DNA from: Persicaria tinctoria
Taxonomy: Eukaryota > Streptophyta > Magnoliopsida > Caryophyllales > Polygonaceae
Length of the DNA stretch: 64,000 bases
Reading direction: 5' to 3'
Assembly: GCA_037127255.1 (NCBI GenBank)
Contig: JBANSL010000009.1
Span: forward strand, 37,732,975 to 37,796,974
The translations under genes and the position numbers were made by a program. The first letter of the stretch is position 1, and each line of letters starts with the position of its first letter. This document shows positions 37,218 through 47,816 of this stretch, piece after piece. The notes beneath the pieces are model-generated. The model searched no databases and was not told the origin of the DNA. It was given only the letters and a program-made list of their open reading frames with translations.

Positions 37218-37295
37218 GAAAAAATTTGCGAAATAGGCACATTAATTGGACGAATTTGCAAAATAGACGCGGGTTTGGACAAATTTGCAAAATGG

Positions 37296-37310
37296 CCTCT
37301 ATATAATCTT
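37296..37310 (+). promoter_or_regulatory. Inward TATA-like site beside the left MULE terminus
   Basis: CTCTATATAATC follows directly on the left TIR and precedes a pyrimidine-rich leader. A matching GCAATATAAACC lies on the minus strand at the right terminus (about 47731). Both would drive transcription inward. Confidence 0.4.
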
Positions 37311-37319
37311 ATTCTCGGT

Positions 37320-40300
37320 TGTACACACTTTTTTCCTCTCTCCCAAATCCTCTCGCCCTCTCGCTCTCGATCTGTTTTCTCTCTCTTGACGCCGGATCCG
37401 GCTCCGATGGCGGCGAGTCGCCGGACCTCCATCTTCCTCCTATTCGCCGGACATCCACTCGCTCGCAGCCGCCCTCACTTGCTCGCTGCCGGTCTCCAGT
37501 CCTCATCGCCCTTGCTTGTTGCTACTTTCCCCCTTGCCCTCGCTTGAACCCTAGCCGCTCGAACCCTTGAAGCCGCCGGCGATTCGCTCCGCCTCTCCTC
37601 TTCCTGTTCTCCGGTGACTCGCACTGCCCCCTCGCCTCGTCTCCGTCACTGCATCGCTCCTCCTCTCCACCTCCTCCTCGCCTCGTCTCCCTCTCCGGCG
37701 ATCGAGCATAAGATAAGGTACGGTGTTTTTGTGAGTTGATGATTTTGCTGGATTTTGGTTGGTTTGCTTCTGAATTTGAGCAAATTTGTTGATTTTTTTG
37801 TTCATTTGTATGGATTGAGATGCGGTTTTTGGAATCTCAGCTGCTTCTAGGGTTTCACAGTTGAATCTAATAGCTTTCATGAATTTTCACCATTTAAGGG
37901 GCGATAAATCTTGTGTGCTTCTCTATGCATGATTATGCCTTGTGTTGTGAATGATTTATGTGCCTAAGAGCCCCTTTAATGGTCAATTTAGATAAGCTTG
38001 TTAAAGGAGGGGCCAAATGGTTGTTGATCTTGCTCTGCTTTATGTGCAATGCCTCTGTAGGGTCAACAAATTTCACTTACTCAGCAGATCCAGCAGTTTA
38101 GGGACACATTTCATCTGTACCAGTTCCATCAGATCCAGCAGATCTTGAATATGGAGCAACAGAGCAATATTACACCGATCTGACCAAATTGAATGTTCCA
38201 TCTGTACCAGTTCCTCTAGGTAATCTCTCCAATTTCCAATTCATTTGAGTGTACATTGTCGCTCGATGTAGGATTAAATTTGACCAGAATGAACATTTCA
38301 GCTTGTTTCCATGTTTGTTTAGGTTTTGATGTCTGTCATGGTTTGATTTTGGGGTTGTCAGCATTCATGGTATCTGTAACATTGCTTGTTGCTGTGGATA
38401 TCCTCTATCTCTAGTCTAGTAATCCTACTTGATTTGTTTTGTGAAGTTACTGGATGATACATGTTCAATTGAATCAGATGTCTGTAATTTGCCTTGTTTT
38501 CCTTGTACTAGAATTGGAAATTTGGTTGATGTGGGTGCAATGATGTTGAATGTGTTGTTCTTGGGTCATGGTGTTGCTTTTGCTGTCATGCTTTGGTCCT
38601 CATAAATACACTAATCCAAATATACATTAATCTACATTCTCTTACTGTCATGCTTGGTGCTCATGTATGTTTATATATATAAATACTAGGTATGCGTATA
38701 TAAAACTTAAATGTGCTCATGTATCTTTCCTTTTCATCTTTAAGCATGCCTGTTTTCAGTGCTATATCCTACTTAGTTGTGCCCGGTTAAAGGCCAAGCT
38801 ATCTTCAGCCTTGTGTCAAATGGTTCTTGGATTATTTGACCTTGTGGATTTTATCGCTGACATAGTGATACTACTGGCCAAAGGAAATTAACTTCCATGT
38901 ATTCATGTTGTGAATAATGGTCATTTTGTTAAATATGGTAGTTGGGTCCATGTGCATTTAGACACTGCTAGATTATGTTTATATTTGATACATTCTTCTG
39001 TTTCTGTACACAGTCTGCCTCCAATTTTAATCATAAGAGTAAAACGTTATTTTTTAAATGATTTTTCATTAATTACTTATTGCTTTTCTGTTTGCAAACT
39101 ACTTGATCAGGTACTGCTATTCAGAAATGCTGAAAGCAAGATAAAATGAGCGGGGAAGTAGCATGGTCCGGATAAAAGAGGCGAAGATCCTACAGGTCTA
39201 TGATGAGTACAGGTAATGCTGTTTTTTAAGTCAGTTCATCCCCCAGAGGCGGAGGTCCTACTGGTTTTCTTAATCACTTTTATGGTTTTCATTCACTCTT
39301 TTCTGCCTATTTCAGGAATCATGAAAAATCAAGATCGAGAATGCATATATAGCTCTGATTGGATCAAGTGCAACTCCATTATGAGGTATTGATGTTTTAT
39401 TTTTTATTTGCCCACCCATCAGGATTTCTTACGAACATTTTGATAGCCATTCATCTTTTGTGTATATATTTAAGGTATGGTGGGCTCAATCAGCAATAAA
39501 ATGACTAGCTGGAAAGAGAAACTTGAATTATCTTTTCTTTTCTCCTTTTAGCCTTGTTCTAAGAGTAAAATGTTACTTTTCAGTGAATTTTAAATTTTTC
39601 ATTAATTTGAACCATCCAAAACGCTCTCAAGGTGTGTGCATTTTGTTGAAATCATAACTTAGCCTTATTTCGCTGGGTTGTGAGCATGTAATTTCGTTGC
39701 TACTGAAATTTAGATTGCCCATTCTTCAAGCTTATAAGTGTTCTAAAATCTCAGGTAAATTAATACAAAAAAAGCCCAAGCATGAAAAGGCTTCAGCAAA
39801 GGAAGAGACACAGCAGCCACCAAGCTAGTACGGTGAAAATGCGTTTCTTTTGTCATTGAAGACAATGCTTTACTCAATGAGGCAGCCACCAAAGGTATTT
39901 TAACTACTAAACCTCATGTCATGATTTACCTGATTAAGTAGTTAAGTTATGATCGCCATGTTAAAATTACTAAACCTAACCCACAATTAGATCGCCATGT
40001 TGTGCAACTCTAAGAGAGAGTTGTGCAACTCTAAGAGAGAGTTGTGCAACTCCTAGGCTGAGTTGTGCAACTCCAAGGCTGAGTTGTGCAACTCCAAGGC
40101 TGAGCTGTGCAACTCCAAGGCTGTTGACCCGTTGCTTCCATATAATGGATTTATGGTTAATTTTGAAATTGCTTGTAGGAGTTGTAGGGGTTGGTGGCCT
40201 TTTTCTTAAAACTGTTAGCATTATAAGAAATAAATCAACTTCTATGATTTTCTATTGTTGTAATCAAGGATTTCTTTTCTAATGTCAACTTGGATTTCCT

Positions 40301-41425
40301 TGCTCATAAAAATTTCTTTTATAATGAAGGTTTAGCAGTTGCTAATGCTTGCATCATTCAGATTAGGGGAGACCCACATAGGTTTTGGTGTGTTATCACA
40401 GCCTTTGCTTTGCTGAAGAAACCATGAATTTTTGATGTCTAGCTTAAATGAATCTTATCAATCAAGGTATGCTGATCCTGCTTTTTTTCTTTTGTTTCAT
40501 GATACAATGTAAGAGAATACTCATCTAATTATGTGCAATATTTTGTCCTCAAGTTTGTTGCCATCTCCCGACGCAAGTTTTTTAAATTAGTTTTATGAAT
40601 GTGGGGTTATCAGACAGAATTTATTTTACATTTAGCTTGGAAAAAAGGGAGTTGATCACTCGTTCTTAGGTGGATAAAACTGTTGTCTACTGCATATTTT
40701 CTTTAAAATTTGATGGTTTTTTAGTACCTTAAGTTGTTACCATGGTAACAAAGAAACCAATGATAGGAGGTAACTCCTTTGTCAGAGTCCTCATAAAGAA
40801 AGATATGATGGGAGATTCTTTTCCCGAAAATGATTTGGCAGAGTTAATGGATGTAAACTCCTAATAGACGGTAGCTGTTTCTTCTCAATTTGTTTTTTTG
40901 CAGATATGGGGCAATTGTAATTTGAATGCTGTTAATAGACTATTTACCTGCTGAAGTACTGAAAAGCAAGGCACACCTATTTGGATTGTAGATGCACATT
41001 GTTGTTGGTAACTTTATGCATGAAAAAATGAATATCAGCTGTGTAGCATGTAATTTCTCACATGAAATGAAGAGGCTTAGTGGAGCATCTGAAATTTATA
41101 GCTATCATTTGCTGGAATTGCACTAGTATCAGTGTTTTGTAGCATTCAATTTTCTCCCGATCCCGGGTCCTGGTCTTCATTCACGAATATACACCCCCGG
41201 TAAGTGATCTTCCTATCCTAGATCATTTTTAGTGTCTGATTTTGGTGGTTAATCTTGTTATCTTTTAACTTTATTGAATCTGGTATCTAGCTTCTGTTCC
41301 TTCTTCAGTGAAAGTGCAGTCTGGCTTCTTTCAGTTATTGTTACGTTTGAGATGAATTTGCTCCTCCTGATTAAATTATTTGAAGAGAATACCTTGCATA
41401 TTTACATGTTCTGAATTTTAATTGC
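37320..41425 (+). other. Left interior of the MULE: GC-rich leader, then AT-rich intron-like sequence
   Basis: 37320-37720 is CT/GC-rich and could be a captured 5' exon (an ATG near 37407 opens a short basic, hydrophobic peptide). After that, sequence up to 41.4 kb looks intronic. Short coding-like bits with plausible splice borders occur near 38060-38220 and 39115-39345, but I cannot name their source genes. Confidence 0.35.
39990..40118. repeat. Tandem array of GAGTTGTGCAACTC units
   Basis: Six to seven units of about 21-22 bp, each containing the near-palindrome GAGTTGTGCAACTC, with spacers CTAAGAGA or CCAAGGCT. It lies in the MULE upstream of the PDI fragment. Confidence 0.8.
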
Positions 41426-41427
41426 AG

Positions 41428-41856
41428 GTGTGGTCACTGTAAGAAACTTACTCCAGAGGTATTTATGCTCCTTTTTGGGTGATATTAACATATTTTATGA
41501 CTTGATCATTGCATTACTATCACAATTGTCTGCTTATTGAAATGTTTTCAATGTGGTCGAATGTGTAGTATGAGAAAGCAGCCTCAATATTGAGCAGCCA
41601 CGATCCTCCCATTGTTATAGCTAAAGTTGATGCCAATGAAGATTCAAATAAAGGATTGGCTTCCTCATATGATATTAAGGGTTTCCCTACACTGGAAATT
41701 TTTAGGAATGGGGGGAAAGATATCCAGGAATACAAAGGTCCTCGTGAGGCTGAGGGTATTGTTACTTATCTGAAGAAGCAGAGTGGCCCTGCATCAGTTG
41801 AAATTAAATCTGCTGAAGATTCTAGCAGTCTTATTGGTGAAAACAAAGTCGTAATT
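41428..41856 (+). pseudogene. Captured protein disulfide isomerase fragment (two exons with intron)
   Basis: Exon at about 41429-41459 encodes C-G-H-C-K-K-L-T-P-E, the thioredoxin active-site motif with both cysteines. The next exon (41569-41856) encodes the rest of the a-type thioredoxin fold (V-A-K-V-D-A-N-E...[12 protein letters not shown]) and ends at a GT donor. Intron borders are intact, so genomic DNA was copied, not cDNA. The upstream tryptophan exon, the second catalytic domain and the KDEL end are missing, so it is not a working PDI. Confidence 0.85.
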
Positions 41857-41864
41857 GTGAGTGC

Positions 41865-41945
41865 TATTGTGCAACTCTAAGAATTTTGCAATAGTAGTCC
41901 CATTGTGCAAACTCTAAAATAGAGTTAGAGTTGTGCACCTCTAAA
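41865..41945. repeat. Junction repeats after the PDI fragment
   Basis: Four TTGTGCAA(A)CTCTA-type motifs occur within 80 bp starting 9 bp into the PDI intron, and then sequence identity to PDI ends. The motif is the same as in the array at 39990-40118. Confidence 0.6.
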
Positions 41946-41961
41946 GTATCGTACTTTTAAA

Positions 41962-42031
41962 AGTCTATTAGTTCAATGGGGAGAGCGATGTGTATACACA
42001 CATAGATGTGGGTTCGACTCCCACATAGGCT
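41962..42031 (+). other. tRNA-like module (degenerate tRNA or SINE head)
   Basis: Seventy bases fold as a near cloverleaf: acceptor AGTCTAT/ATAGGCT, D-arm GTTC/GAGC with box-A-like TAGTTCAATGGGGAGAGC, T-arm GTGGG/CCCAC with TTCGACT. The anticodon stem can pair ATGTG/CACAT but the loop has six bases, so it is not a normal tRNA. Confidence 0.5.
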
Positions 42032-42169
42032 CATATTTTGGCAAAATTCGCAGGATGAGAACTCAAAGCTAAAGCAAAACTGCCAGAGTAGAGAAGCTGA
42101 GATATCTGTTGAAACAACATTTTTCAAGTAACCATTGAAGCAACATAACCACAAAACTGCATAGTTTAC

Positions 42170-42835
42170 CTCCAATGATGTTGACAGACTGATCTTTGAT
42201 GATTTCCAGGCAATAGACGCATTGACTCTGTGAACCAAGATAGCATAAATAACCCAAACCTTGAAGCAACCTGACCAACTAATGACATTGTCGTGAATAT
42301 AAGTTACCTGATCCGACGAGCTTAACAGCATAAATGGGCTGATAACGTTGTAGTTTGCGCCACCTTTCATAGTTAGATTAATGGACGGAAGGTTGAAATC
42401 AGCACTGCATGAACTGCACAATAGAGCACAATGTGAATGACAGGAGATAAAACAAATGCTTAATCAGTTACTTAGTTCAGTTTAAAATAGACATACCTCA
42501 TTTTGTAACAAAACTCAAAAGGAAAACTCCTTTCAAGATTAAATCTTTCGTCTTTCACCTGAGAGTTTAACTGCCAAAAGGAGCCAAAAAAAAGAAAGTA
42601 TTACATGCTGAAGAAGTGAAGATGCTGTCAGAAAATACCAGCAATTTTGTTTGTCGAAACACTCACTGCTTCAGTAAGGATGGTATAAGTCGGGTCAGTA
42701 AGGATTGTGAACGAAGTTCCTGAATCAAAAATTGCACTGACATCAACGTTACTGGTGTTTTTTCCAACGATTACTTGGGTGATGCTGATGTTGTATCTCC
42801 GACTGGTAAGAAGTTGCCATAGAGGAATGTTTAGC
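42170..42835 (-). pseudogene. Captured plant aspartyl protease (A1 family, APF1-like) fragment
   Basis: Four exon pieces on the minus strand: about 42667-42835 (Y-N-I-S-I-T-Q then the second catalytic motif F-D-S-G-T-S-F-T), 42497-42570, 42308-42413 (S-I-N-L-T-M-K-G-G) and 42170-42227 (V-Y-C-L-E-I-I-K-D-Q-S-V-N-I-I-G). Introns with GT-AG borders are kept. The N-terminal half with the first catalytic DTG and the C-terminal end are absent. Confidence 0.8.
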
Positions 42836-42943
42836 GATTTTTGGAGACCAAAATTCCATAGCTAAGTAAACGAAGTTGAAATTCTTCATTCTAGGAAGAG
42901 AAGTGCAAAAACTTACTGAGATTGTTCAAGATTAAATGGTGTT

Positions 42944-43431
42944 TCAGCTTTGAGTTCTCATCCTGCGAAGTTGAGTGTGATGGAAAAACTTGTTGAAAAG
43001 AAAGCCCTTTTGGAGCATTCTCTCTCAGAAATAAGTGCTGCGTTGGAGGATGCAAGAGAGAAGGTTAAGGCATTGGAGGAGTCATGTCAGCTGCTCATGA
43101 ACGAGAAGTCCACAGTTCTTGCTGAGAAGGCCACTCTGATCTCTCAATTAGCCATAACAACCGAGAATTTGGAGACACACTCTCACAAAGGAATACACTC
43201 TTGGAGAACTCCCTTTTTGATGCAAATGCCGAGCTTGAAGCATTAAGGACAAGATCAAAGGACCTGGAAGAATCATGCCAATCGCTTAGTGATGCTGAAC
43301 TGAAATTTCAACTACAGCAGCAAGGAAGAGTTTTAGAAGAAGCTACTGGGAAAACAGTTGAGTTGGAATCCATCAATGCTATCCTCATGAAAGATGCTGA
43401 ACTGAAATTCCATTTGTGTTATGACCCAAAA
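42944..43431 (+). pseudogene. Captured NETWORKED 1-like coiled-coil fragment
   Basis: Heptad-rich peptide with the repeated NET1 signature L-L-E-(H/N)-S-L-S...A-E-L-E-A-L-R and K-(A/D)-L-E-E-S-C-Q. The frame shifts near 43185 between E-N-L-E and R-N-T-L-L-E-N-S-L, so the fragment is not translatable as one piece. NET1 proteins link actin to membranes; the actin-binding NAB domain is absent here. Confidence 0.7.
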
Positions 43432-43719
43432 CTGATCTATTTGAATACGGGCTAGATGGCTAAAAGAAAGCCATGAAAAATATAGTGAACAAATAGACAA
43501 ATGGTTGTCATAGAGCGCAAAACTTATTTAACAAACTAACAAAGTTGTTGTCACTCCTAATAACGGTGTCAGCACTAACTGTATCACCCCTGATAGCGGT
43601 GTCAGCACTAACGGTGTCAACACTAATATATCTTATTTTTGCACTTTTTTTAATGTTATAGGATATGTTCCAAATATTATATTTCTATCTCTCGTCTAGT
43701 ACTTAATTAGCTTTTAAAT

Positions 43720-43739
43720 GCCTCTTAGCTCAATGGTAT
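43720..43739 (+). other. tRNA-like 5' half (box A)
   Basis: CCTCTTAGCTCAATGGTA matches the 5' half of the module at 45341-45409 and then passes straight into TGCACAACA repeats. Confidence 0.45.
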
Positions 43740-45190
43740 ATGTGCACAACATTAAGTTATATTTGCACAATATAGTGTTATATGTGCACAACATCAAGTT
43801 ATATTTGCACAACAAAAAGCGCTGACACGAAAAGTGGAATTTTAGTTTGAATGTGCAATTTTAGTTGAGATTTGTTTAGATGAGAAAATTAGGCAAGAAA
43901 GTTGCATGACTCTGTTTTAAGAGTTGCACGACTCTATTTTAAGAGTTGCACGACTCTGTTTTAAGAGTTGCACGACTCTGTTTTAAGAGTTGCACGACTC
44001 TGTTTCAAAAGTTGCACGACTCTGTTTTAAGAGTTGCACGGCTCTGTTGTAAGAGTTGCACAACTCTATTTTAAGAGTTGCACGCCTCTGTTGGAAGAGT
44101 TGCACGACTCTGTTGTAAGAAATGCACGACTCTGTTTTAAGATTTGCTCGACAATCGAGACTTGTGAAATTGTTCTCAACGTGATCTTATGTTCTCTCAA
44201 TATAATTTAATACTTTCTCAATAAATTATTGCATAACATGCTCTTATTTTTGCTCACCAATACTTTATTTTTGCACAACATTCGAGACTTGTGAAATTGT
44301 GTCTCAACATGATCTTACTTTTTGTAAATATAATTTCATACTTTTTAATAGATTATTGCACAACATTATCTTATTTTTGCTCATTGATAGACAAAAATTG
44401 CACAACATGAGGGATTGGTCAAATTTTGCTCAACATCATCTTATTTTTGCTCAACAATAGGTTATTTTTGCACAACAATCAATACTTAAGAAATTGTTCT
44501 CAACATGATCTTATTTTCTCTCAATATAATTTCATACTTTCTCGATAAATTATTGCACAACATCATCTTATTTTTGCTCAACTATATGTTATTTTTGCAC
44601 AACAAATCAACAATCGAGACTTGTGAATTTATACTCAACATGATCTTATTTTCTCTCAATATAATTTCATACTTTATCAATAAATTATTGCACAACATCA
44701 TCTTATTTTTAAGAGTTGAACGACTCTGTTTTAATAGTTGCACGACTCTGTTTGAAGAGTTGCAAGTTGCACGACTTTGTTTTAAGAGTTGCACGACCAT
44801 TGAGGACTTGTGAAATTTTGCTTACCATAAGCTTTTTTTTCCATCAATATTATTTTATACTTACTCAATAGAATATTGCACAACATGGTCTTATTTTTGC
44901 TCATCTATAGACTATATAATGCACAACATGGGAGATTGGTGCAATTTTACTTTGAAAAAGTACAAATATAAAAATGAAAAGTGCAATTTTATAAGTCAAA
45001 TATAAATATGAAAAGTGCAATTTTATAAACTAATATTTGCACAACATAAACTTATATTTGCACAACACAATATTATATTTGCACAACGTAAACTTATATT
45101 TGCACACCGATATAAAAACTCAAAAAGTGCTGACACGGAAAAAAAATGCAATTTTAGTATGAATGTGCAATTTTAGAACTTAAATGTGCA
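43735..45190. repeat. Composite tandem-repeat array between captured genes
   Basis: Parts: (a) 43740-43830 and 45040-45115, TTATATTTGCACAACA units of about 22 bp; (b) 43893-44150, about twelve 22-bp units AGAGTTGCACGACTCTGTTT; (c) 44150-44940, about six units of about 120 bp sharing GAGACTTGTGAAATTG, CTCAACATGATCTTATTT and TATTGCACAACAT; a few type-b units recur at 44708-44800. A block of about 55 bp (GCTGACACG...GTGCAATTTTAG) is repeated at both margins (about 43818-43875 and 45125-45185). No spacer diversity, so not CRISPR. Confidence 0.8.
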
Positions 45191-45340
45191 ATTTTAGTTC
45201 GAAAACGTGCAAATATAAAATTGAAGCTTGAAATCGACAACTCGTGAAAATGATGTCAGCACTAAAAAATTGCACTAATATATATTATTATTGAACATTT
45301 ATTACAAAATTTTGTAAATTACTATAATTATATAAACGTT

Positions 45341-45409
45341 AGCCTATGCGGGAGTCGAACCCACGTATTTGCGCATAAGCACATTGCTCTACCATTAAGC
45401 TAAGAGGCT
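45341..45409 (-). other. tRNA-like module, minus strand
   Basis: Sixty-nine bases with box A (TTAGCTTAATGGTAGAGC) and box B (GGGTTCGACTCCC), acceptor AGCCTCT against ATAGGCT (one mismatch), D-arm GCTT/GAGC and T-arm CGTGGG/CCCGCA-like. The anticodon arm does not form a normal 7-base loop. It is a tRNA-derived remnant, not a functional tRNA. Confidence 0.5.
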
Positions 45410-45609
45410 AGAAAAACACATCGATTTTTTTTTTACTATTGACCCTGTTTTATAAATACAGTATATGGAGATATAGCTAGTATAAAAAAGAAAACAACAG
45501 AAAAGAAAAAGGTTGTGGGGGGAATGCCTGTTGGCAGCGACAACAAAAGCTGGTTGATCCATGGATTGAGTTAAAAGACAGACAGACAAAGTGAAAGTGG
45601 GCTACATCT

Positions 45610-46495
45610 TCAATTGGAATTGAATGAATACAAATCAGCAGTCAGCAGTCCTTCTTGAGAATTATTGGTTCTCTCTGATATGATCTTGATTCGTTCAAGG
45701 GCACTTTCCTCGGCAACTTTTGCTTGCTCAGCTTCTTCCAGTGCTGTCTCAAGAAGCTTCTCAGCCTCCTGCAGTGAAGCTTTGGCTGCTTCAGCTTCCT
45801 TCCCTAATTGTTCAGCCTTGATCTTCAACTTTTATGCTTCTTGCTGAGCACTCTCATTCTCTGCTGATATCTGGCGAAGAGTTGCAATCATTTCTTCTGA
45901 AGCACCTCTAACTTTAGCTTCCTCCGAGAGACAAATCTCAAGATCAGATTTGCTCTTTCTGAGCTTGACATGCAGATTCCCTGCAACAGATTCAATTTCT
46001 GCCTCTTTCTCTCTCAACTCTGCATGCTCTTTTCTCAAGGTCTCTAGTTCACACTTGAGTGATTCCACCAACTTGTGGACGACACTTTTCTCTTCACTTA
46101 CCTTTTGAAGTGACTCCTTTGCGCTGTCCAGCCCTGTACTGACATCTCTCAGAGTCTCTACATCTAAAGCTTTTGCTTCATCCATTTCCTTTCGCAAGGT
46201 ATTGACCTCACTCAATTTTTCAGCTAACTGGGTCTCAAGGTGTTTAATTACTGTAGGATCATACTGACTCTTCATTACATGTAACTTCTTTGCCGACTCT
46301 TCAACGTTAGCTATATGTGTCTGTCTCTGCACATTCTTCTCTTCGAAGACCTTTTCTAGGTCCTGTTTATCTTCTCTTGTTGCTTGATGCACTTGCGCAA
46401 ATGTTTCCTTCATAGCTGAGATTTCCTTGGAGAGTTCCTGAGCTCTCTTGTGTCAGCTTTCGTTGCAATTTCCGCTTCCTCAACCTGATTAACAG
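45610..46495 (-). pseudogene. Captured WEB-family coiled-coil protein fragment (At5g55860-like)
   Basis: On the minus strand, about 280 residues align by eye with the middle of the WEB family member At5g55860: E-E-S-A-K-K-L...Y-D-P-T-V-I-K-H-L-E-T-Q-L, then E-K-E-A-E-I-E-S-V-A-G-N-L-H-V-K-L-like sequence and A-E-Q-L-G-K-E-A-E-A-A-K. An in-frame TAA at about 45835 follows Q-Q-E-A, and a frame change lies near 46440. WEB proteins act in blue-light chloroplast movement; this fragment lacks both ends. Confidence 0.8.
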
Positions 46496-46650
46496 AACTA
46501 ACTTTTTCATTGCAGATGCCAATAGAGTTTGGAAGAGAATCCTTCCAGAAATATCGGGGCCAGATGCCAATACAGCTGCTTATCACCAGACTCAGACGCA
46601 GCAAGATCAATCAAACTGACAAGAGGCTTAAAAATGGAAGCTGCAATAAC

Positions 46651-46734
46651 CTGATTCACCATTGGAGCTCCACCATAAGCCACAGTCACCTTTACACCAG
46701 TCTGATAAGCAAACTTCTTGGTCTCATCATGTAT
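46651..46734 (-). pseudogene. Captured exon of a DDX3-like DEAD-box RNA helicase
   Basis: An 84-bp exon with intact AG and GT borders encodes I-H-D-E-T-K-K-F-A-Y-Q-T-G-V-K then V-A-Y-G-G-A-P, the motif Ia neighbourhood of the RH37/RH52/DDX3 group. No other helicase motif is present nearby. Confidence 0.7.
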
Positions 46735-47030
46735 CTAGCAAGCACAAATCCACCATAAAACACACATTAACCATCAAGAAAATTTTATATACAGAAACCT
46801 GCTCAACACCTAGCCATAAGTAATATCTGCTCAACACCTAGCCCTAAGCGTGTTTCTTGAAGATTTCAAGAAACACTAAGAATTTCTGTGAGAAAGAAAT
46901 GAAACAGGAAGATGTAAGCAATAATATAGACTGGAGACCACAATAGGAATATAGATTTTATCAAACTTGATTTATAGAAGATAACATAGACTGGAGACCA
47001 CAACATTGATTGATACATCAAAAATCAAAC

Positions 47031-47429
47031 AAAATTTGCGCATTTGGCGCAAATTTTCTGTCAACAAACAAGTTCAATCAAACCATCTCTCGCCATCTCT
47101 CGATCTCAAATCTCGGACTGAGATCTCAGATCTCAGGAAACTGAGCCAGTGAGGAATAGAAGCAAAGCAAATTTCAATCAATCTATAACAATTGTTTCTA
47201 AGCAAAGCAAAACAAACTAAGTGGCGAATCCATGAACGAGAAGCAAAGCAGGCTGTCCAATTCCATCTATAACAATTGTTTCTAATATCTCCAACCTCCA
47301 ATTCCAATTTCAATCGATCTTCGATCGGTTGAAGAAAATTTGCGCCAAAGGCGCAAATTTTAGAATTTTTTCAGAAACGTCATTGATTAATGGAATTCGA
47401 AGAAAATTTGCGCCTTCGGCGCAAATTTG
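47031..47429. repeat. Three hairpins AAATTTGCGCC-loop-GGCGCAAATTT near the right MULE terminus
   Basis: Copies at 47031-47056 (loop ATTT, one arm base lost), about 47336-47362 (loop AAA) and 47403-47429 (loop TTC) are perfect or near-perfect inverted repeats with 11-bp arms. The arm resembles the TIR motif AAATTTGCGAAA. Between the second and third copy lies GAATTTTTTCAGAAAC sequence. Confidence 0.8.
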
Positions 47430-47816
47430 GTAAGGAAAAGTCCGGTATATTCAGAAGAAACGACAATTACCTACAATACAACCAGATCTGAGGTGATGAA
47501 GGCCACTCGCTCACTCCGGCTGCTCGACCTCGCTCGCTCGTTCCTCATCTATGGCAAGACCAGACGAATCGATGTAGGTAACGAGCAGATCGATGGGAGA
47601 AACGATAAAATCATCGGCTCGGAGAGATGATCGGCGTTGGACAGAGCGAGAGAGGTCCGGGGAGAAGAGATCGAGAGAGCGAGAGAGGTCCGGGGAGAGA
47701 CGGAACGTGTAGGAGAGAGACGAGGGGTTTATATTGCGTCTATTTTCCTAATTTGTCCCAAAACGCGTCTATTTCGCAAATTAGGTCCAATTTCGTGGCC
47801 ATTTTGCAAAACGCCC

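Larger units (their letters stand above)
37218..47816. mobile_element. Large Pack-MULE (non-autonomous Mutator-like element) with captured host gene fragments
   Basis: A perfect 10-bp duplication CTCGAAAATA lies at 37208-37217 and 47817-47826. The termini are inverted repeats of about 80 bp: left includes TTTGCGAAATAGGCAC, ATTGGACGAATTTGCAAAAT and AGACGCG; the inverted right end includes TTTGCAAAATGGCCAC, ATTGGACCTAATTTGCGAAA and AGACGCG. A 9-11 bp target duplication plus long TIRs is the Mutator signature. No MURA transposase is visible, so it needs help in trans. Inside are at least five host gene fragments (listed separately), short tandem arrays and tRNA-like modules. The length, 10,599 bp, is large for a Pack-MULE. 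Confidence 0.85.

Noticed and set aside
37173..37570. A real protein gene in the CT-rich leader of the MULE (ORFs of 83-124 aa on plus strand)
   Set aside because: The ORFs come from composition, overlap the TIR and lack a domain.
41962..42031. A functional tRNA gene
   Set aside because: The acceptor and T-arms pair, but the anticodon loop is six bases, so it is called tRNA-like only.
43893..44150. CRISPR-like look of the 22-bp direct array
   Set aside because: There are no unique spacers of constant length, the unit is a near-palindromic tandem, and this is a plant genome.
45341..45409. A functional tRNA gene on the minus strand
   Set aside because: There is an acceptor mismatch and no proper anticodon loop.
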